Shown piece by piece: positions 24,661-31,761 of a DNA stretch of 51,838 nucleotides. Position 1 is the stretch's first letter. Every line of letters begins with the position of its first letter. The notes below the pieces were generated by a model. The model saw only the letters and a program-made list of their open reading frames with translations. It was not told the origin of the DNA and did not search any database. This stretch comes from Streptomyces inhibens (GTDB taxonomy: Bacteria > Actinomycetota > Actinomycetes > Streptomycetales > Streptomycetaceae): the NCBI RefSeq assembly GCF_003389455.1, contig NZ_QUAC01000095.1:1-51838 (forward strand). The letters run 5' to 3'. The translations under genes were made by a program, and so were the position numbers.

Positions 24661-24917
24661 TTCTGCAGCAGGCGCAGCCACACGTGGGGCAGTTGCATCT
24701 CCGGGATCAGTACCACCAAGCGGTCGTGTTCCGTCTCGGCGTAGACGGCGCGCAGGTGGTCCACGATCGGCCGGGTCAGCGAACGTGTCCGGCTGTTCAA
24801 CACGGTCAGCGGGACATTCGCGTGCCATGCGTTCCACGCGTTGCGTACCTCATCGGCAGTCTTCGCATCCTGGTGATCAGGTCGGGCCCGCAGGTATTCG
24901 GACTGACTCGTCTACCA
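24640..24917 (-). pseudogene. Amino-acid permease C-terminal remnant
   Basis: In a phase different from the integrase, the minus strand encodes NAWHANVPLTVLNSRTRSLTRPIVDHLRAVYAETEHDRLVVLIPEMQLPHVWLRLLQN. This matches the cytoplasmic tail of actinobacterial APC-family permeases (VPL-x-x-L-x-SPYRSL-x-RP ... VTVVIPE ... WW-x-x-LLHNQ). No membrane segments remain, and a stop lies just upstream. It joins the integrase fragment near 24,660. Confidence 0.5.
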
Positions 24918-25086
24918 CCCGCAAACATCCCGTCTGGCCTGCCGCCGCCGACCCAGACAAGTCGCGCCGTGGGCACGGCCAGGAGGGTATGCGTGAGCCA
25001 CGTCACTTGTCGGGGGTGCATAGCGGGGCAGGGGCCAGTGTCTTTATTGAGGGTGTAGGGGCCTGTTGAGGTGAGGGGTGACGCTG

Positions 25087-25590
25087 ATGGGGCAGTTGCG
25101 GGCCGATGAGTTCGACCGGTTCGTGGCGGCTCGGTGGTCGGCGTTGCTTCACCTGGCGCGGCTGTTCACCGGTGGAGACCGGCACCGGGCCGAGGACCTG
25201 CTGCAGGAAGCGCTCGTCAAACTGTGGTTTGCCTGGCCGAAGGTGGCCAAGGAGGCGCCCGAGGCGTATGTGCGCAGGGTCTTGGCCCGTGCTGCGGCTC
25301 GCTCGGCACGGCGTCGCTGGTGGGGCGAGCACCCTGTGGACCAACTGCCCGACCCGCCCGAGGTGGCAGATGAGACCGCTGCCGTGGACGAACAGACCCG
25401 GTTGGAGGCTGTGTTGGCGTTGCTGCCGGCGCGGCAGCGGGCTGCGGTGGTGCTGCGCTACTACCAGGACCTGCCTGAGCGGGATGTCGCGGAGGCACTG
25501 GGCTGCCCGGTGGGTACCGCCCGTTCACTGACGGCACGCGGCGTTGCACGGTTGCGTCAGCTTCTGGCTGAGGCAGAGCCGGTGGAGTGA
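25087..25590 (+). CDS. SigE-family ECF RNA polymerase sigma factor
   Basis: A 167-residue group 4 sigma factor. Region 2 is FDRFVAARWSALLHLARLFTGGDRHRAEDLLQEALVKLWFAW. Region 4 is LLPARQRAAVVLRYYQDLPERDVAEALGCPVGTARSLTARGVARLRQLL. The overall form is that of the 'SigE family' of Streptomyces. ATG 25087 lies about 9 nt after an AGGGG run; GTG 25078 is an alternative. The gene is followed 10 bp later by a membrane-protein gene that is a natural anti-sigma candidate, and then by secY2, so it may direct transcription of that cargo. Confidence 0.88.
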   Translation: MGQLRADEFDRFVAARWSALLHLARLFTGGDRHRAEDLLQEALVKLWFAWPKVAKEAPEAYVRRVLARAAARSARRRWWGEHPVDQLPDPPEVADETAAVDEQTRLEAVLALLPARQRAAVVLRYYQDLPERDVAEALGCPVGTARSLTARGVARLRQLLAEAEPVE

Positions 25591-25600
25591 AGAGGGAGCC

Positions 25601-26041
25601 ATGGACAACTTCGAGCAGGAGCTGGCGCGGATGATGCGCGACAGCCAGGAGGACACGCTCTATGAGGACCGGCACCGAGACCGACTGCACGCCGGCGTTC
25701 GCGCACGCCGGCGGGCTCGAGCGGCCTGGACGGCCACCGGATCCGTGCTGACCGTTGCCGGACTCGGAGTCGGACTGATGGTCCTGCCAAGCTCCTTCGC
25801 TCAGGACGGCCCCACCGGCCCTCAGCGCCGCCCCGGCACCCCCGCCGAGTCGGTCCCGATGCCGTCGACGCCCCGCCCCGTGCCCCCTGCCACGAAGGCG
25901 CCGATGCCGACCTGCACGTCAACCACCCGGCTGGTTCCGATGCCGACCTGCGCCTCAACTACCGGCCCGGTGCCGATGCCGTACCGTCCCTCAACCGCCG
26001 AGCCGGTTCCGACGCCGACACAAACCTCGACCGTCAGGTAG
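25601..26041 (+). CDS. Putative anti-sigma / membrane partner with Pro-rich repeats
   Basis: A 146-residue protein starting MDNFEQELARMMRDSQEDTLYEDRHRDRLHAGVRARRRAR, a soluble cytoplasmic segment like those of SigE-family partners. One membrane helix follows at residues ~41-65, then an outside tail of Pro/Thr/Ser repeats (VPMPTCTSTTRLVPMPTCASTTGPVPMPYRPSTAEPVPTPTQTSTVR). The repeat unit is 12-13 residues and the first two units carry a cysteine. ATG 25601 follows AGAGGGAGCC. It probably modulates the adjacent sigma factor, inferred from position only. Confidence 0.7.
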   Translation: MDNFEQELARMMRDSQEDTLYEDRHRDRLHAGVRARRRARAAWTATGSVLTVAGLGVGLMVLPSSFAQDGPTGPQRRPGTPAESVPMPSTPRPVPPATKAPMPTCTSTTRLVPMPTCASTTGPVPMPYRPSTAEPVPTPTQTSTVR

Positions 26042-26290
26042 CGCCTTGGCCGCGTTCAAGCGGTCCCGATGGGTGTGTACGGAAGCCCCGTGTCCGTACA
26101 CCTGGGCGAGAGGGAGACGGCGACTTCGTTTGCGCGCGCACCGCGCCCTGGGCAACCAAGTCGGCCACGGGGGCCTGCCTCGGAACCCGCCGTGCGGGCG
26201 AGCTCCGCGCAGTACAGCCGCTACGTATTCGTTGATCCTCAAGACCGTCGCCTCCCTGCCCTGAAAGTGGCGGGAGGCGCAGGAGGCACC
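26042..26290. promoter_or_regulatory. secY2 upstream region
   Basis: Holds an inverted repeat, GTGTACGG/CCGTACAC (26075-26082 with 26094-26101), and a GGGAGGCGCAGGAGG ribosome-binding tract before secY2. I see no gene. Confidence 0.35.
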
Positions 26291-27598
26291 GTGCTCACCG
26301 CGTTCGCCCGAGCGTTCAAGACGCCCGACCTGCGCAAGAAGCTGCTGTTCACGTTGGGCATCATCGTGCTCTACCGGATCGGAGTGCACATCCCGGTCCC
26401 AGGGGTGAACTACGCGAACGTCGAGCTCTGCATGAAGCAGGCCGGCGGCAACAGCGGGTTGTTCGGCCTGGTGAACATGTTCAGCGGTGGAGCGCTGCTG
26501 CAGATCACGATCTTCGCGCTGGGGATCATGCCGTACATCACGGCGAGCATCATCCTCCAGCTGCTGACCGTGGTGATCCCGCGGCTGGAGGCCCTCAAGA
26601 AGGAGGGCCAGTCCGGCCAGGCGAAGATCACCCAGTACACCCGCTATCTGACGGTGGCGCTCGCCGCCCTGGAGGGCACCGCCCTGGTAACCGCCGCCCG
26701 CGCCGGTTCGCTCTTCCAGGGCTGCACGCGCCAGATCGTGCCCAGCGACTCGGCCTTCACCACCATCACGATGGTCATCACCATGACCGCCGGCACCTGC
26801 CTGACCATGTGGCTCGGTGAGCTGGTCACCGACCGCGGTATCGGCAACGGCATGTCGATCCTGATGTTCATCTCGATCGCCGCCCGCTTCCCGGGCGCGC
26901 TGTGGCAGATCAAGCTCCAGGGCAAGCTCGCCGACGGCTGGATCGAGTTCTTCGCGGTGATCCTGGTGGGTCTGGCGATGGTCGCCCTGGTGGTCTTCGT
27001 CGAGCAGGCACAGCGGCGCATCCCGGTGCAGTACGCGAAGCGCATGATCGGGCGCCGGTCCTATGGCGGTACGTCCACTTACATCCCGCTCAAGGTGAAC
27101 CAGGCAGGTGTGATTCCCGTCATCTTCGCGTCGTCGCTGCTCTCCATCCCGGCGCTCATCGCACAGTTCAGCGGGTCGAAGGCGGCATGGGCGACCTGGA
27201 TCGCCGCCATCTTCACCAAGGGAGACCACCCCGTTTACATCGCCGCGTACGTCTTGTTGATCGTGTTCTTCGCCTTCTTCTACGTGGCCATCAGCTTCAA
27301 CCCCGAAGAAGTCGCCGACAACATGAAGAAGCACGGTGGCTTCATCCCGGGTATCCGGGCTGGTCGCCCGACGGCCGAATACCTCAGCTACGTGCTCAAC
27401 CGGATCACGTGGCCGGGCTCGCTGTACCTGGGGCTGATAGCGCTCGTACCAACAGTGGAGTTGGTGCTGTTCAACGCGAACCAGAACTTCCCGTTCGGCG
27501 GGACGAGCATCCTCATCATCGTGAGTGTGGGCCTGGAGACCGTGAAGCAGATCGAGAGCCAGCTTCAGCAGCGCAACTACGAAGGGTTCCTCCGCTGA
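26291..27598 (+). CDS. secY2: Second SecY (preprotein translocase subunit paralogue)
   Basis: A full-length 435-residue SecY, the channel subunit of the Sec translocon, with ten hydrophobic segments. The lateral-gate and loop motifs are intact: IMPYITASIILQLLTVVIPRLEALKKEGQSG, ITDRGIGNG-like LVTDRGIGNGMSILMF, QAQRRIPVQYAKRMIGRRSYGGTSTYIPLKVNQAGVIPVIFASSLL, and ISFNPEEVADNMKKHGGFIPGIRAGRPTAEYLSYVLNRITWPGS. Compared with the housekeeping Streptomyces SecY as I remember it, it differs mainly in periplasmic loops (VPGVNYANVELCMKQAGG; GCTRQIVPSDSAF) and TM4-6. GTG 26291 follows AGGAGGCACC. It lies outside the ribosomal operon, inside the tRNA island, and its stop overlaps an adk fragment. Confidence 0.92.
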   Translation: MLTAFARAFKTPDLRKKLLFTLGIIVLYRIGVHIPVPGVNYANVELCMKQAGGNSGLFGLVNMFSGGALLQITIFALGIMPYITASIILQLLTVVIPRLEALKKEGQSGQAKITQYTRYLTVALAALEGTALVTAARAGSLFQGCTRQIVPSDSAFTTITMVITMTAGTCLTMWLGELVTDRGIGNGMSILMFISIAARFPGALWQIKLQGKLADGWIEFFAVILVGLAMVALVVFVEQAQRRIPVQYAKRMIGRRSYGGTSTYIPLKVNQAGVIPVIFASSLLSIPALIAQFSGSKAAWATWIAAIFTKGDHPVYIAAYVLLIVFFAFFYVAISFNPEEVADNMKKHGGFIPGIRAGRPTAEYLSYVLNRITWPGSLYLGLIALVPTVELVLFNANQNFPFGGTSILIIVSVGLETVKQIESQLQQRNYEGFLR

Positions 27599-27663
27599 TG
27601 CGAATCGTCCTCGTCGGACCCCCGGGGGCCGGCAAGGGTACCCCGGCCGCGTACCTCGCAACG
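27598..27663 (+). pseudogene. adk 5' fragment
   Basis: ATG at 27598 (TGATG overlap with secY2) opens MRIVLVGPPGAGKGTPAAYLAT, the P-loop start of adenylate kinase with Pro in place of Gln after GKGT. Similarity ends abruptly after ~22 codons. The secY-adk junction is that of the actinobacterial spc operon, so the block was copied from such an operon and truncated. Confidence 0.8.
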
Positions 27664-27771
27664 AGGGCCCCTGCTGGGTTTCGGGGCACTCTTGGGAGCC
27701 GGATCCGGAAGAGGGGTAAACCGCCATCCCATGCGCGGCTCCACCGAAGGCACCGCCGTCACCCATCGTCG

Positions 27772-28449
27772 TCACGCGTCGTTGACCGGCTCCTGTGCCC
27801 AGGCGTCGTCATCCCAGCACCAACACTCCTTCGGATCGCCAAGCGCCATCGGGACATCGGGGTCTCTCCAAGGCACGACGTGATCTCGAAGGAAGTGCTC
27901 GGCCGCGCTCATGGCTGCCCACCGGACGGTATACGCCTCCTCCGCCTCGCGGCGTGTCCCATCGTTGCCGTGAGCAGTCCAGCCCCAAGCACATCGGTCT
28001 GGAAGGTAAGTGATCTCGGCGACCCCGCCGTACTTTTCCACCGTGATCTTCTCTGGTTGCCCCGAGCCGTCGTCGACCGCGCCGGGCCACTTCTTTCGCG
28101 CTGCCTGCTTGGAGATCCCCCATGCAGATCCCAGATGGCCATAGGTAGCACCCATCCCCCCGCCCATCAGCGCAGCCTCAGCGGCAAGGACGTCGGCGGC
28201 TTCATGCACCTGCCGCAGGGCGTGCAGGTAGGCGAGCTGCCAGTATGTGAACAACTCCGCCATAGCCGAGGGTTTGTGTCCGTTATCCAGGCATTTCTGA
28301 CCACGCGCCGAGGTCCGCCCCGCGACATAGCAGGCGAGTTCCCTCAAATGGTCGCGTATTAGCGCGACTTCGACAGCGCAAGGCGAACGCCATGGCTCCG
28401 CCATGAGGTCCGAATCGAACCAGAACTCGTCACCGCTCACTGAATGCAT
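27772..28449 (-). CDS. Helix-turn-helix domain protein
   Basis: A 225-residue protein from ATG 28449, MHSVSGDEFWFDSDLMAEPWRSPCAVEVALIRDHLRELA. A helical middle leads to GATYGHLGSAWGISKQAARKKWPGAV, an HTH of the kind found in many small Streptomyces DNA-binding proteins ('GISKQAARKKW'). The C-terminal part is rich in Trp and acidic residues (VPWRDPDVPMALGDPKECWCWDDDAWAQ). The longer frame to 28779 is unlikely. A 16-bp palindrome sits 3 nt upstream of the start and could be its own operator. Composition is less GC-rich than the core chromosome. Confidence 0.65.
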   Translation of the reverse strand: MHSVSGDEFWFDSDLMAEPWRSPCAVEVALIRDHLRELACYVAGRTSARGQKCLDNGHKPSAMAELFTYWQLAYLHALRQVHEAADVLAAEAALMGGGMGATYGHLGSAWGISKQAARKKWPGAVDDGSGQPEKITVEKYGGVAEITYLPDRCAWGWTAHGNDGTRREAEEAYTVRWAAMSAAEHFLRDHVVPWRDPDVPMALGDPKECWCWDDDAWAQEPVNDA

Positions 28450-28452
28450 GAG

Positions 28453-28468
28453 GACAACCGTGGTTGTC
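28453..28468. promoter_or_regulatory. Palindromic operator candidate
   Basis: GACAACC-GT-GGTTGTC: 7-bp perfect arms and a 2-bp centre, immediately before the HTH gene. Confidence 0.45.
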
Positions 28469-28737
28469 GCAACATGCCCTCCGTAGAACGAACTTCGAAA
28501 GTTGATGTGCTCGGCTACTCGACTCGAAGCCGCAAAGCAGTACAAGAAACTGCAGGTCACGCACGTATGGCCTGGACTGCAGGAAGTGGCCAGAGTCGAC
28601 AGCAAGGGCGGGAAGCGGGCCGGATCGACTTGCGGTGCTAGGTAGCAGCTGCTCCAAGGTGGGCGCGCTCGAATCACCGAGCCATCCGCTTTGCTTACGG
28701 CCGGCATGTGCCGTAGGCCCGAAGAATCGGAGAAGTC

Positions 28738-28794
28738 ATGGCCAAGCACTTCAACTCTCACGTTGTTCCTGACGCTCAAGCCGCCTACGATTGA
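28738..28794 (+). CDS. Possible 18-residue small ORF
   Basis: ATG GCC AAG CAC ... encodes MAKHFNSHVVPDAQAAYD and stop, preceded by CGGAGAAG at good spacing. It may be a leader peptide or the truncated start of a lost gene. The 28450-28984 interval, divergent from the HTH gene, holds nothing else I can support. Confidence 0.25.
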   Translation: MAKHFNSHVVPDAQAAYD

Positions 28795-28999
28795 GAGTCC
28801 CGAGCCACGAGCCTTCGTCTCCTACTGGCGTGCGCGCAGTAGATCATTAAGCACGCGCACTGGCGACATGGAGCACAGCCCGAGCCGTACGCGACGGATC
28901 GAGGCAGCCGCCAAGGCTCGGGCCGAAGGGCGGATGGCCTATCTGGAGCATGGCCTAGAGGCCGAACGCACCGACTGACCACGCCTTGCCGCTAGCCGC

Positions 29000-29320
29000 A
29001 TGGATCCACAGACTTATCGCCCCCCTTACCGCCCATATCGCCCCAACTGCAGCCGGACACACGTCCCGTCTACCGGAAACGGCAGCTGGGCAGGGCGCTG
29101 GCGGCCAGGACATCCGGTCTCGGAGGCCAGCGTCGCCCGCGAGGTCCTGGAGGAGACAGGCATCAACGTCGAGATGGACGAACTCACTGGGGTGTGCAAG
29201 AACCACGCGAGGGACAGATGCAAACCTTGCGGCGGGACCGCGCGCACGTCCGATGAGCCGACGACCGTGGACTGGTTCACGCCCGAAGAGGTCAGCGAGC
29301 GCATGTCCGTCGACGGTTGA
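29000..29320 (+). pseudogene. NUDIX hydrolase remnant
   Basis: The frame contains VSEASVAREVLEETGINVEMDELTGVCKNHARDRCKPCGGTARTSDEPTTVDWFTPEEVSERMS. The Nudix helix REVLEETGI and the C-terminal DEPTTVDWFTPEEV match Streptomyces NUDIX proteins. The N-terminal beta-strands and the GG before the helix are replaced by unrelated sequence, and the VALVFR strand after 'ARD' seems deleted. I regard it as a decayed gene. Confidence 0.65.
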
Positions 29321-29370
29321 CTCGCTTAGCTGACACTTGCGGACCTGAGCGCTCGCTGCACACTTACTCC

Positions 29371-29919
29371 ATGGATCAAGGGGTGGCAGCACTGGTCGCT
29401 GGTGTTGTGGGCATGATCGGAGCCCTCGGTGGCGCAGTAGCAGGCGGGTATGCGGCAGTTCGGGGAGCACGTATCGGAGCTGAGAACGCCGCCGAGGTGA
29501 CTCGACAACAGGTCAAGGATCAGGCGGCCGCAACCCACGCGCAATGGCTGACGGATCTACGCAGGGCAAAGTACTCCGCCCTAGTGCAAACAAGTGTCGC
29601 CTTTGCCATGCAGATCGGACCGCTCATCTCCTTCGAAAGCCGACGGGACGATCCCAGCTCACAGCTCAACGAGGTGCGTCGCAGCTACTTCGACCAGCTC
29701 TACGAGGCCCGCTTCCTCGCGGGTCGCGAGCTCCAGCAGGCAATCGATCAAGCTGCCGATCTCGCCGAGAACGTTGGACACGAACCGTACGACAATCCCA
29801 GCGAGAGGATGGAGTACCGCCATCGTCTGCACCGGGAAGGCTTCGGACGCGCCCAAGCTATCGAAGACGCGGCGAGAGCGGAGCTCGGTCTACCACCTCG
29901 TGAGCGCACCCGAGCATAG
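29371..29919 (+). CDS. Membrane-anchored coiled-coil hypothetical protein
   Basis: A 182-residue protein from ATG 29371. A Gly/Ala-rich N-terminal membrane helix (VAALVAGVVGMIGALGGAVAGGYAAV) is followed by a basic, helical cytoplasmic region, RIGAENAAEVTRQQVKDQAAATHAQWLTDLRRAKYSALV..., with a long amphipathic pattern. Similar short proteins with one N-terminal helix and a QWL-x-x-LR-x-x-KY motif are frequent in Streptomyces accessory regions. Their function is unknown to me. Confidence 0.7.
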   Translation: MDQGVAALVAGVVGMIGALGGAVAGGYAAVRGARIGAENAAEVTRQQVKDQAAATHAQWLTDLRRAKYSALVQTSVAFAMQIGPLISFESRRDDPSSQLNEVRRSYFDQLYEARFLAGRELQQAIDQAADLAENVGHEPYDNPSERMEYRHRLHREGFGRAQAIEDAARAELGLPPRERTRA

Positions 29920-30009
29920 GTTCGGCCGCGCGCACCTCAGGGAGCGAACCTGTCCGGAGCGGCGACTTCTACAGATCCGGCCACAGGCGCCAACTGCGGC
30001 CGGACACGC

Positions 30010-30474
30010 TCAGGAATCGTCGCGCCACCACCAATTCGGCACCCGTCGCCGTTGGCTCCAGACACGTGACTGCTTTTCCGCTCCCGCCAGAACTTGGTCG
30101 GCTGAGATGTTCGCTGCGACATGCAAGTAACGGGTTCGGCTGTGCACGTCCGCCTCATGCAGCTCGATGTACCTCTGTGCGTACTCGATGTAGCTGTCCA
30201 CGTCTTTGGCCAGTCGACGATGCACGGACTGCTTCGAAACGCCGTAGAAGCTGGCAAGGGCATCCCAGGACACACCTCCTTGCCTGTGTACCGCGCAGTT
30301 CAGCCGTTCCAAGGAAGCAATCTCGCCCCTGATCGAGGGCCAGAGACGAGGACTGTTGGCGGCCTCTGTTGTGGGTTCAGCGAGGCTTCCGAATGTGGAG
30401 GCCAAGGCCAACGCGGCTGCTGAACGGGCAACAAGCAGGTTTCGCATGCGCTCTTCGTAAGACGTCGCATTCAT
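30010..30474 (-). CDS. Small helix-turn-helix protein
   Basis: A 154-residue protein from ATG 30474, MNATSYEERMRNLLVARSAAALALASTFGSLAEP. The central LNCAVHRQGGVSWDALASFYGVSKQSVHRRLAKDVDSYIEYAQRYIE is an HTH that resembles the one in the 27772-28449 protein. The C-terminus is basic with VPNWWWRDDS. The frame extends upstream to 30618, but that part crosses a hairpin and is less plausible. It is likely an island regulator; the target is unknown. Confidence 0.6.
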   Translation of the reverse strand: MNATSYEERMRNLLVARSAAALALASTFGSLAEPTTEAANSPRLWPSIRGEIASLERLNCAVHRQGGVSWDALASFYGVSKQSVHRRLAKDVDSYIEYAQRYIELHEADVHSRTRYLHVAANISADQVLAGAEKQSRVWSQRRRVPNWWWRDDS

Positions 30475-30556
30475 AGCAGCACTGTGCCTGAGCGACGTCA
30501 GCTTTTTGCTGACTTCGCGGAAGCCGCGTTGGCTCCAGGCTGATGTCACGAAGAAA

Positions 30557-30576
30557 CCCCCTGCTGCAACAGGGGG
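30557..30576 (-). terminator. Hairpin with T-run on minus strand
   Basis: CCCCCTG/CAGGGGG with a 6-nt loop. Read on the minus strand it is followed by TTTCTT, so it could stop transcription entering the island from the attR side. Confidence 0.5.
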
Positions 30577-30603
30577 CCATGTTCCATCACGTCTGGAGAC
30601 AAG

Positions 30604-30825
30604 ATGAACAGCCACCACGTTACCCCTGGCGGGTCCGTTCCGCAGGACCGTATGCGCACGGCAGTCGCTCGCCTGCTGGATCAGGAGATGTCAGCGACGG
30701 GGCCTGTGTCCGCAACGCTCACCCTGTGCGTCATCGGGAACTCGCAAGAACTTGCGCCGGCTACCGTGCGTCTGACCCTCATCGCGGTCCTCTTGGTGAT
30801 CGTCCTTGGAATGCAGTACACCTGA
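30604..30825 (+). CDS. Small membrane protein
   Basis: A 73-residue protein, MNSHHVTPGGSVPQDRMRTAVARLLDQEMSATGPV..., ending in a C-terminal membrane helix, VRLTLIAVLLVIVLGMQ. The ATG follows GGAGACAAG. The tail-anchored layout and position near the island end are notable, but I cannot assign a function. Confidence 0.5.
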   Translation: MNSHHVTPGGSVPQDRMRTAVARLLDQEMSATGPVSATLTLCVIGNSQELAPATVRLTLIAVLLVIVLGMQYT

Positions 30826-30966
30826 GCCCTGGTCTCTTGAGTTCGGGCTGAGTGTCCAACTGCGCTACCACCGCGGCGTACGACGCCGAACAACCACGGA
30901 CACTCAGGGACAGCCACTCCAGCTCAACGGGCTTACGACCGCCGGTCGGACTGGCGATCGAATTGC

Positions 30967-31020
30967 TTCGGGACGAAGAGGTCGTGGGTTCAAATCCCGC
31001 CACCCCGACTGAAGGAACAA
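30967..31020 (+). repeat. attR: duplicated tRNA-Pro 3' end
   Basis: Identical over 54 bp to 20752-20805. The tRNA 5' half is missing, so this is the right junction of the island rather than a second tRNA. Confidence 0.85.
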
Positions 31021-31061
31021 AGGTCAGGGCCTGATCCGCATCGCGGGTCGGGCCCTGACCT
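31021..31061 (+). terminator. Terminator after the attR tRNA fragment
   Basis: A stem of about 19 bp with an ATC loop. It is related to, but distinct from, the hairpin after the intact tRNA. Confidence 0.7.
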
Positions 31062-31212
31062 GTTCGTGGGGCCGTCTTGGGCGCCACTTGGGAGCCGACT
31101 TCGAAAGTGGCTGCCCAACGGAGGGCGAACTGTGGGCTGTCTTCCGGCGTTTCGCTCGTCCCCTCCCCCTGGTTCCGGTCGCGGCGGAGAGCGCGGTGAA
31201 CCGTGGAGCGGG

Positions 31213-31761
31213 TCAGCTGCCGGAGGCCAGGGCAAGGAACACGGCGGTGACCGCCGGCAGCAGCAGAAGAGTGGCGTACCGCACACACCGGTTCTTGGCT
31301 CGGGCGATCCGGCTGGTTCCTGTCAGGGCCCGGGACAGCCGGGGCTGCGGGTCGGAACTGCCCAGCCGTAGCCCCGCCGACAGCTCCGCGCGGCTCTCGG
31401 CCCGCACCACGTCTTCGTAGTAGGCGAGGATGCGCGCGCTCTCCCTCATCCTGGCTCCGCGGCGTGGCACGAGGGCCACGAGCAGGCACAGGAGCGCCCC
31501 GGTCGTGGTGACCGCCGCTGTCCACCACAGGGGGAGGGCCCACGAGGCTCCGGGCGGGCGGCGGATCAGCAGGAGCCCGAGAAGTGCTCCCCCGGTGGCC
31601 AGCAGGGTGGCGGCCTTGCCGTCGGCGCGGCCGATCTCCAGGTGATTCTGGGCGATCAACTCACGCGACAGTGCCGCCACGTCGTCCGGGTCGTCGTACG
31701 GGGCGGTGCTGAGCCGGCGCCGCCCGTGCTGGGAGGGACCGAAGAGTGTGGGGCGCGTCAT
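31213..31761 (-). CDS. Pycsar-effector-like membrane protein (PycTM/DUF5706-like)
   Basis: A 182-residue protein with an N-terminal amphipathic helix leading straight into a membrane hairpin: LSRELIAQNHLEIGRADGKAATLLATGGALLGLLL, then a second helix at ~77-99 and a third at ~160-178. The pattern of a helix with a conserved Asp-Gly-Lys-Ala before TM1 and a final TM after a cytoplasmic helical region is that of the Pycsar membrane effectors, which in known systems damage the inner membrane after binding cCMP or cUMP. It is the last gene of a minus-strand operon that also encodes a nucleotide cyclase, which fits such a role. ATG 31761 overlaps the preceding stop by 4 bp. Confidence 0.75.
   Translation of the reverse strand: MTRPTLFGPSQHGRRRLSTAPYDDPDDVAALSRELIAQNHLEIGRADGKAATLLATGGALLGLLLIRRPPGASWALPLWWTAAVTTTGALLCLLVALVPRRGARMRESARILAYYEDVVRAESRAELSAGLRLGSSDPQPRLSRALTGTSRIARAKNRCVRYATLLLLPAVTAVFLALASGS

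Larger units (their letters stand above)
20806..30966. mobile_element. Degenerate integrated island in tRNA-Pro
   Basis: About 10.2 kb bounded by the 54-bp tRNA-derived direct repeats. It contains a decayed tyrosine integrase, gene ruins (permease, adk, NUDIX), a sigma factor pair, a SecY paralogue, small HTH proteins and an HNH/DUF488 cassette. Base composition is less GC-rich than the flanks, especially 28.2-30.9 kb. No replication or conjugation genes are visible, so it is either a remnant or a satellite mobilised in trans. Confidence 0.8.

Noticed and set aside
26046..26264. 72-residue ORF upstream of secY2
   Set aside because: Arg/Pro-rich with no start context; it overlaps a hairpin and the secY2 leader.
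25991..27775. Long minus-strand open frame of 594 codons opposite secY2
   Set aside because: Composition is His/Asp/Arg/Glu-rich shadow sequence of the secY2 gene; it has no domain and no start context.
28868..28978. Plus-strand 36-residue ORF MEHSPSRTRRIEAAAKARAEG...
   Set aside because: No ribosome-binding site, basic low-complexity composition and no recognisable relative.
30967..31020. Second tRNA-Pro gene
   Set aside because: The acceptor 5' strand, D-arm and half of the anticodon stem are missing; this is the attR duplication.
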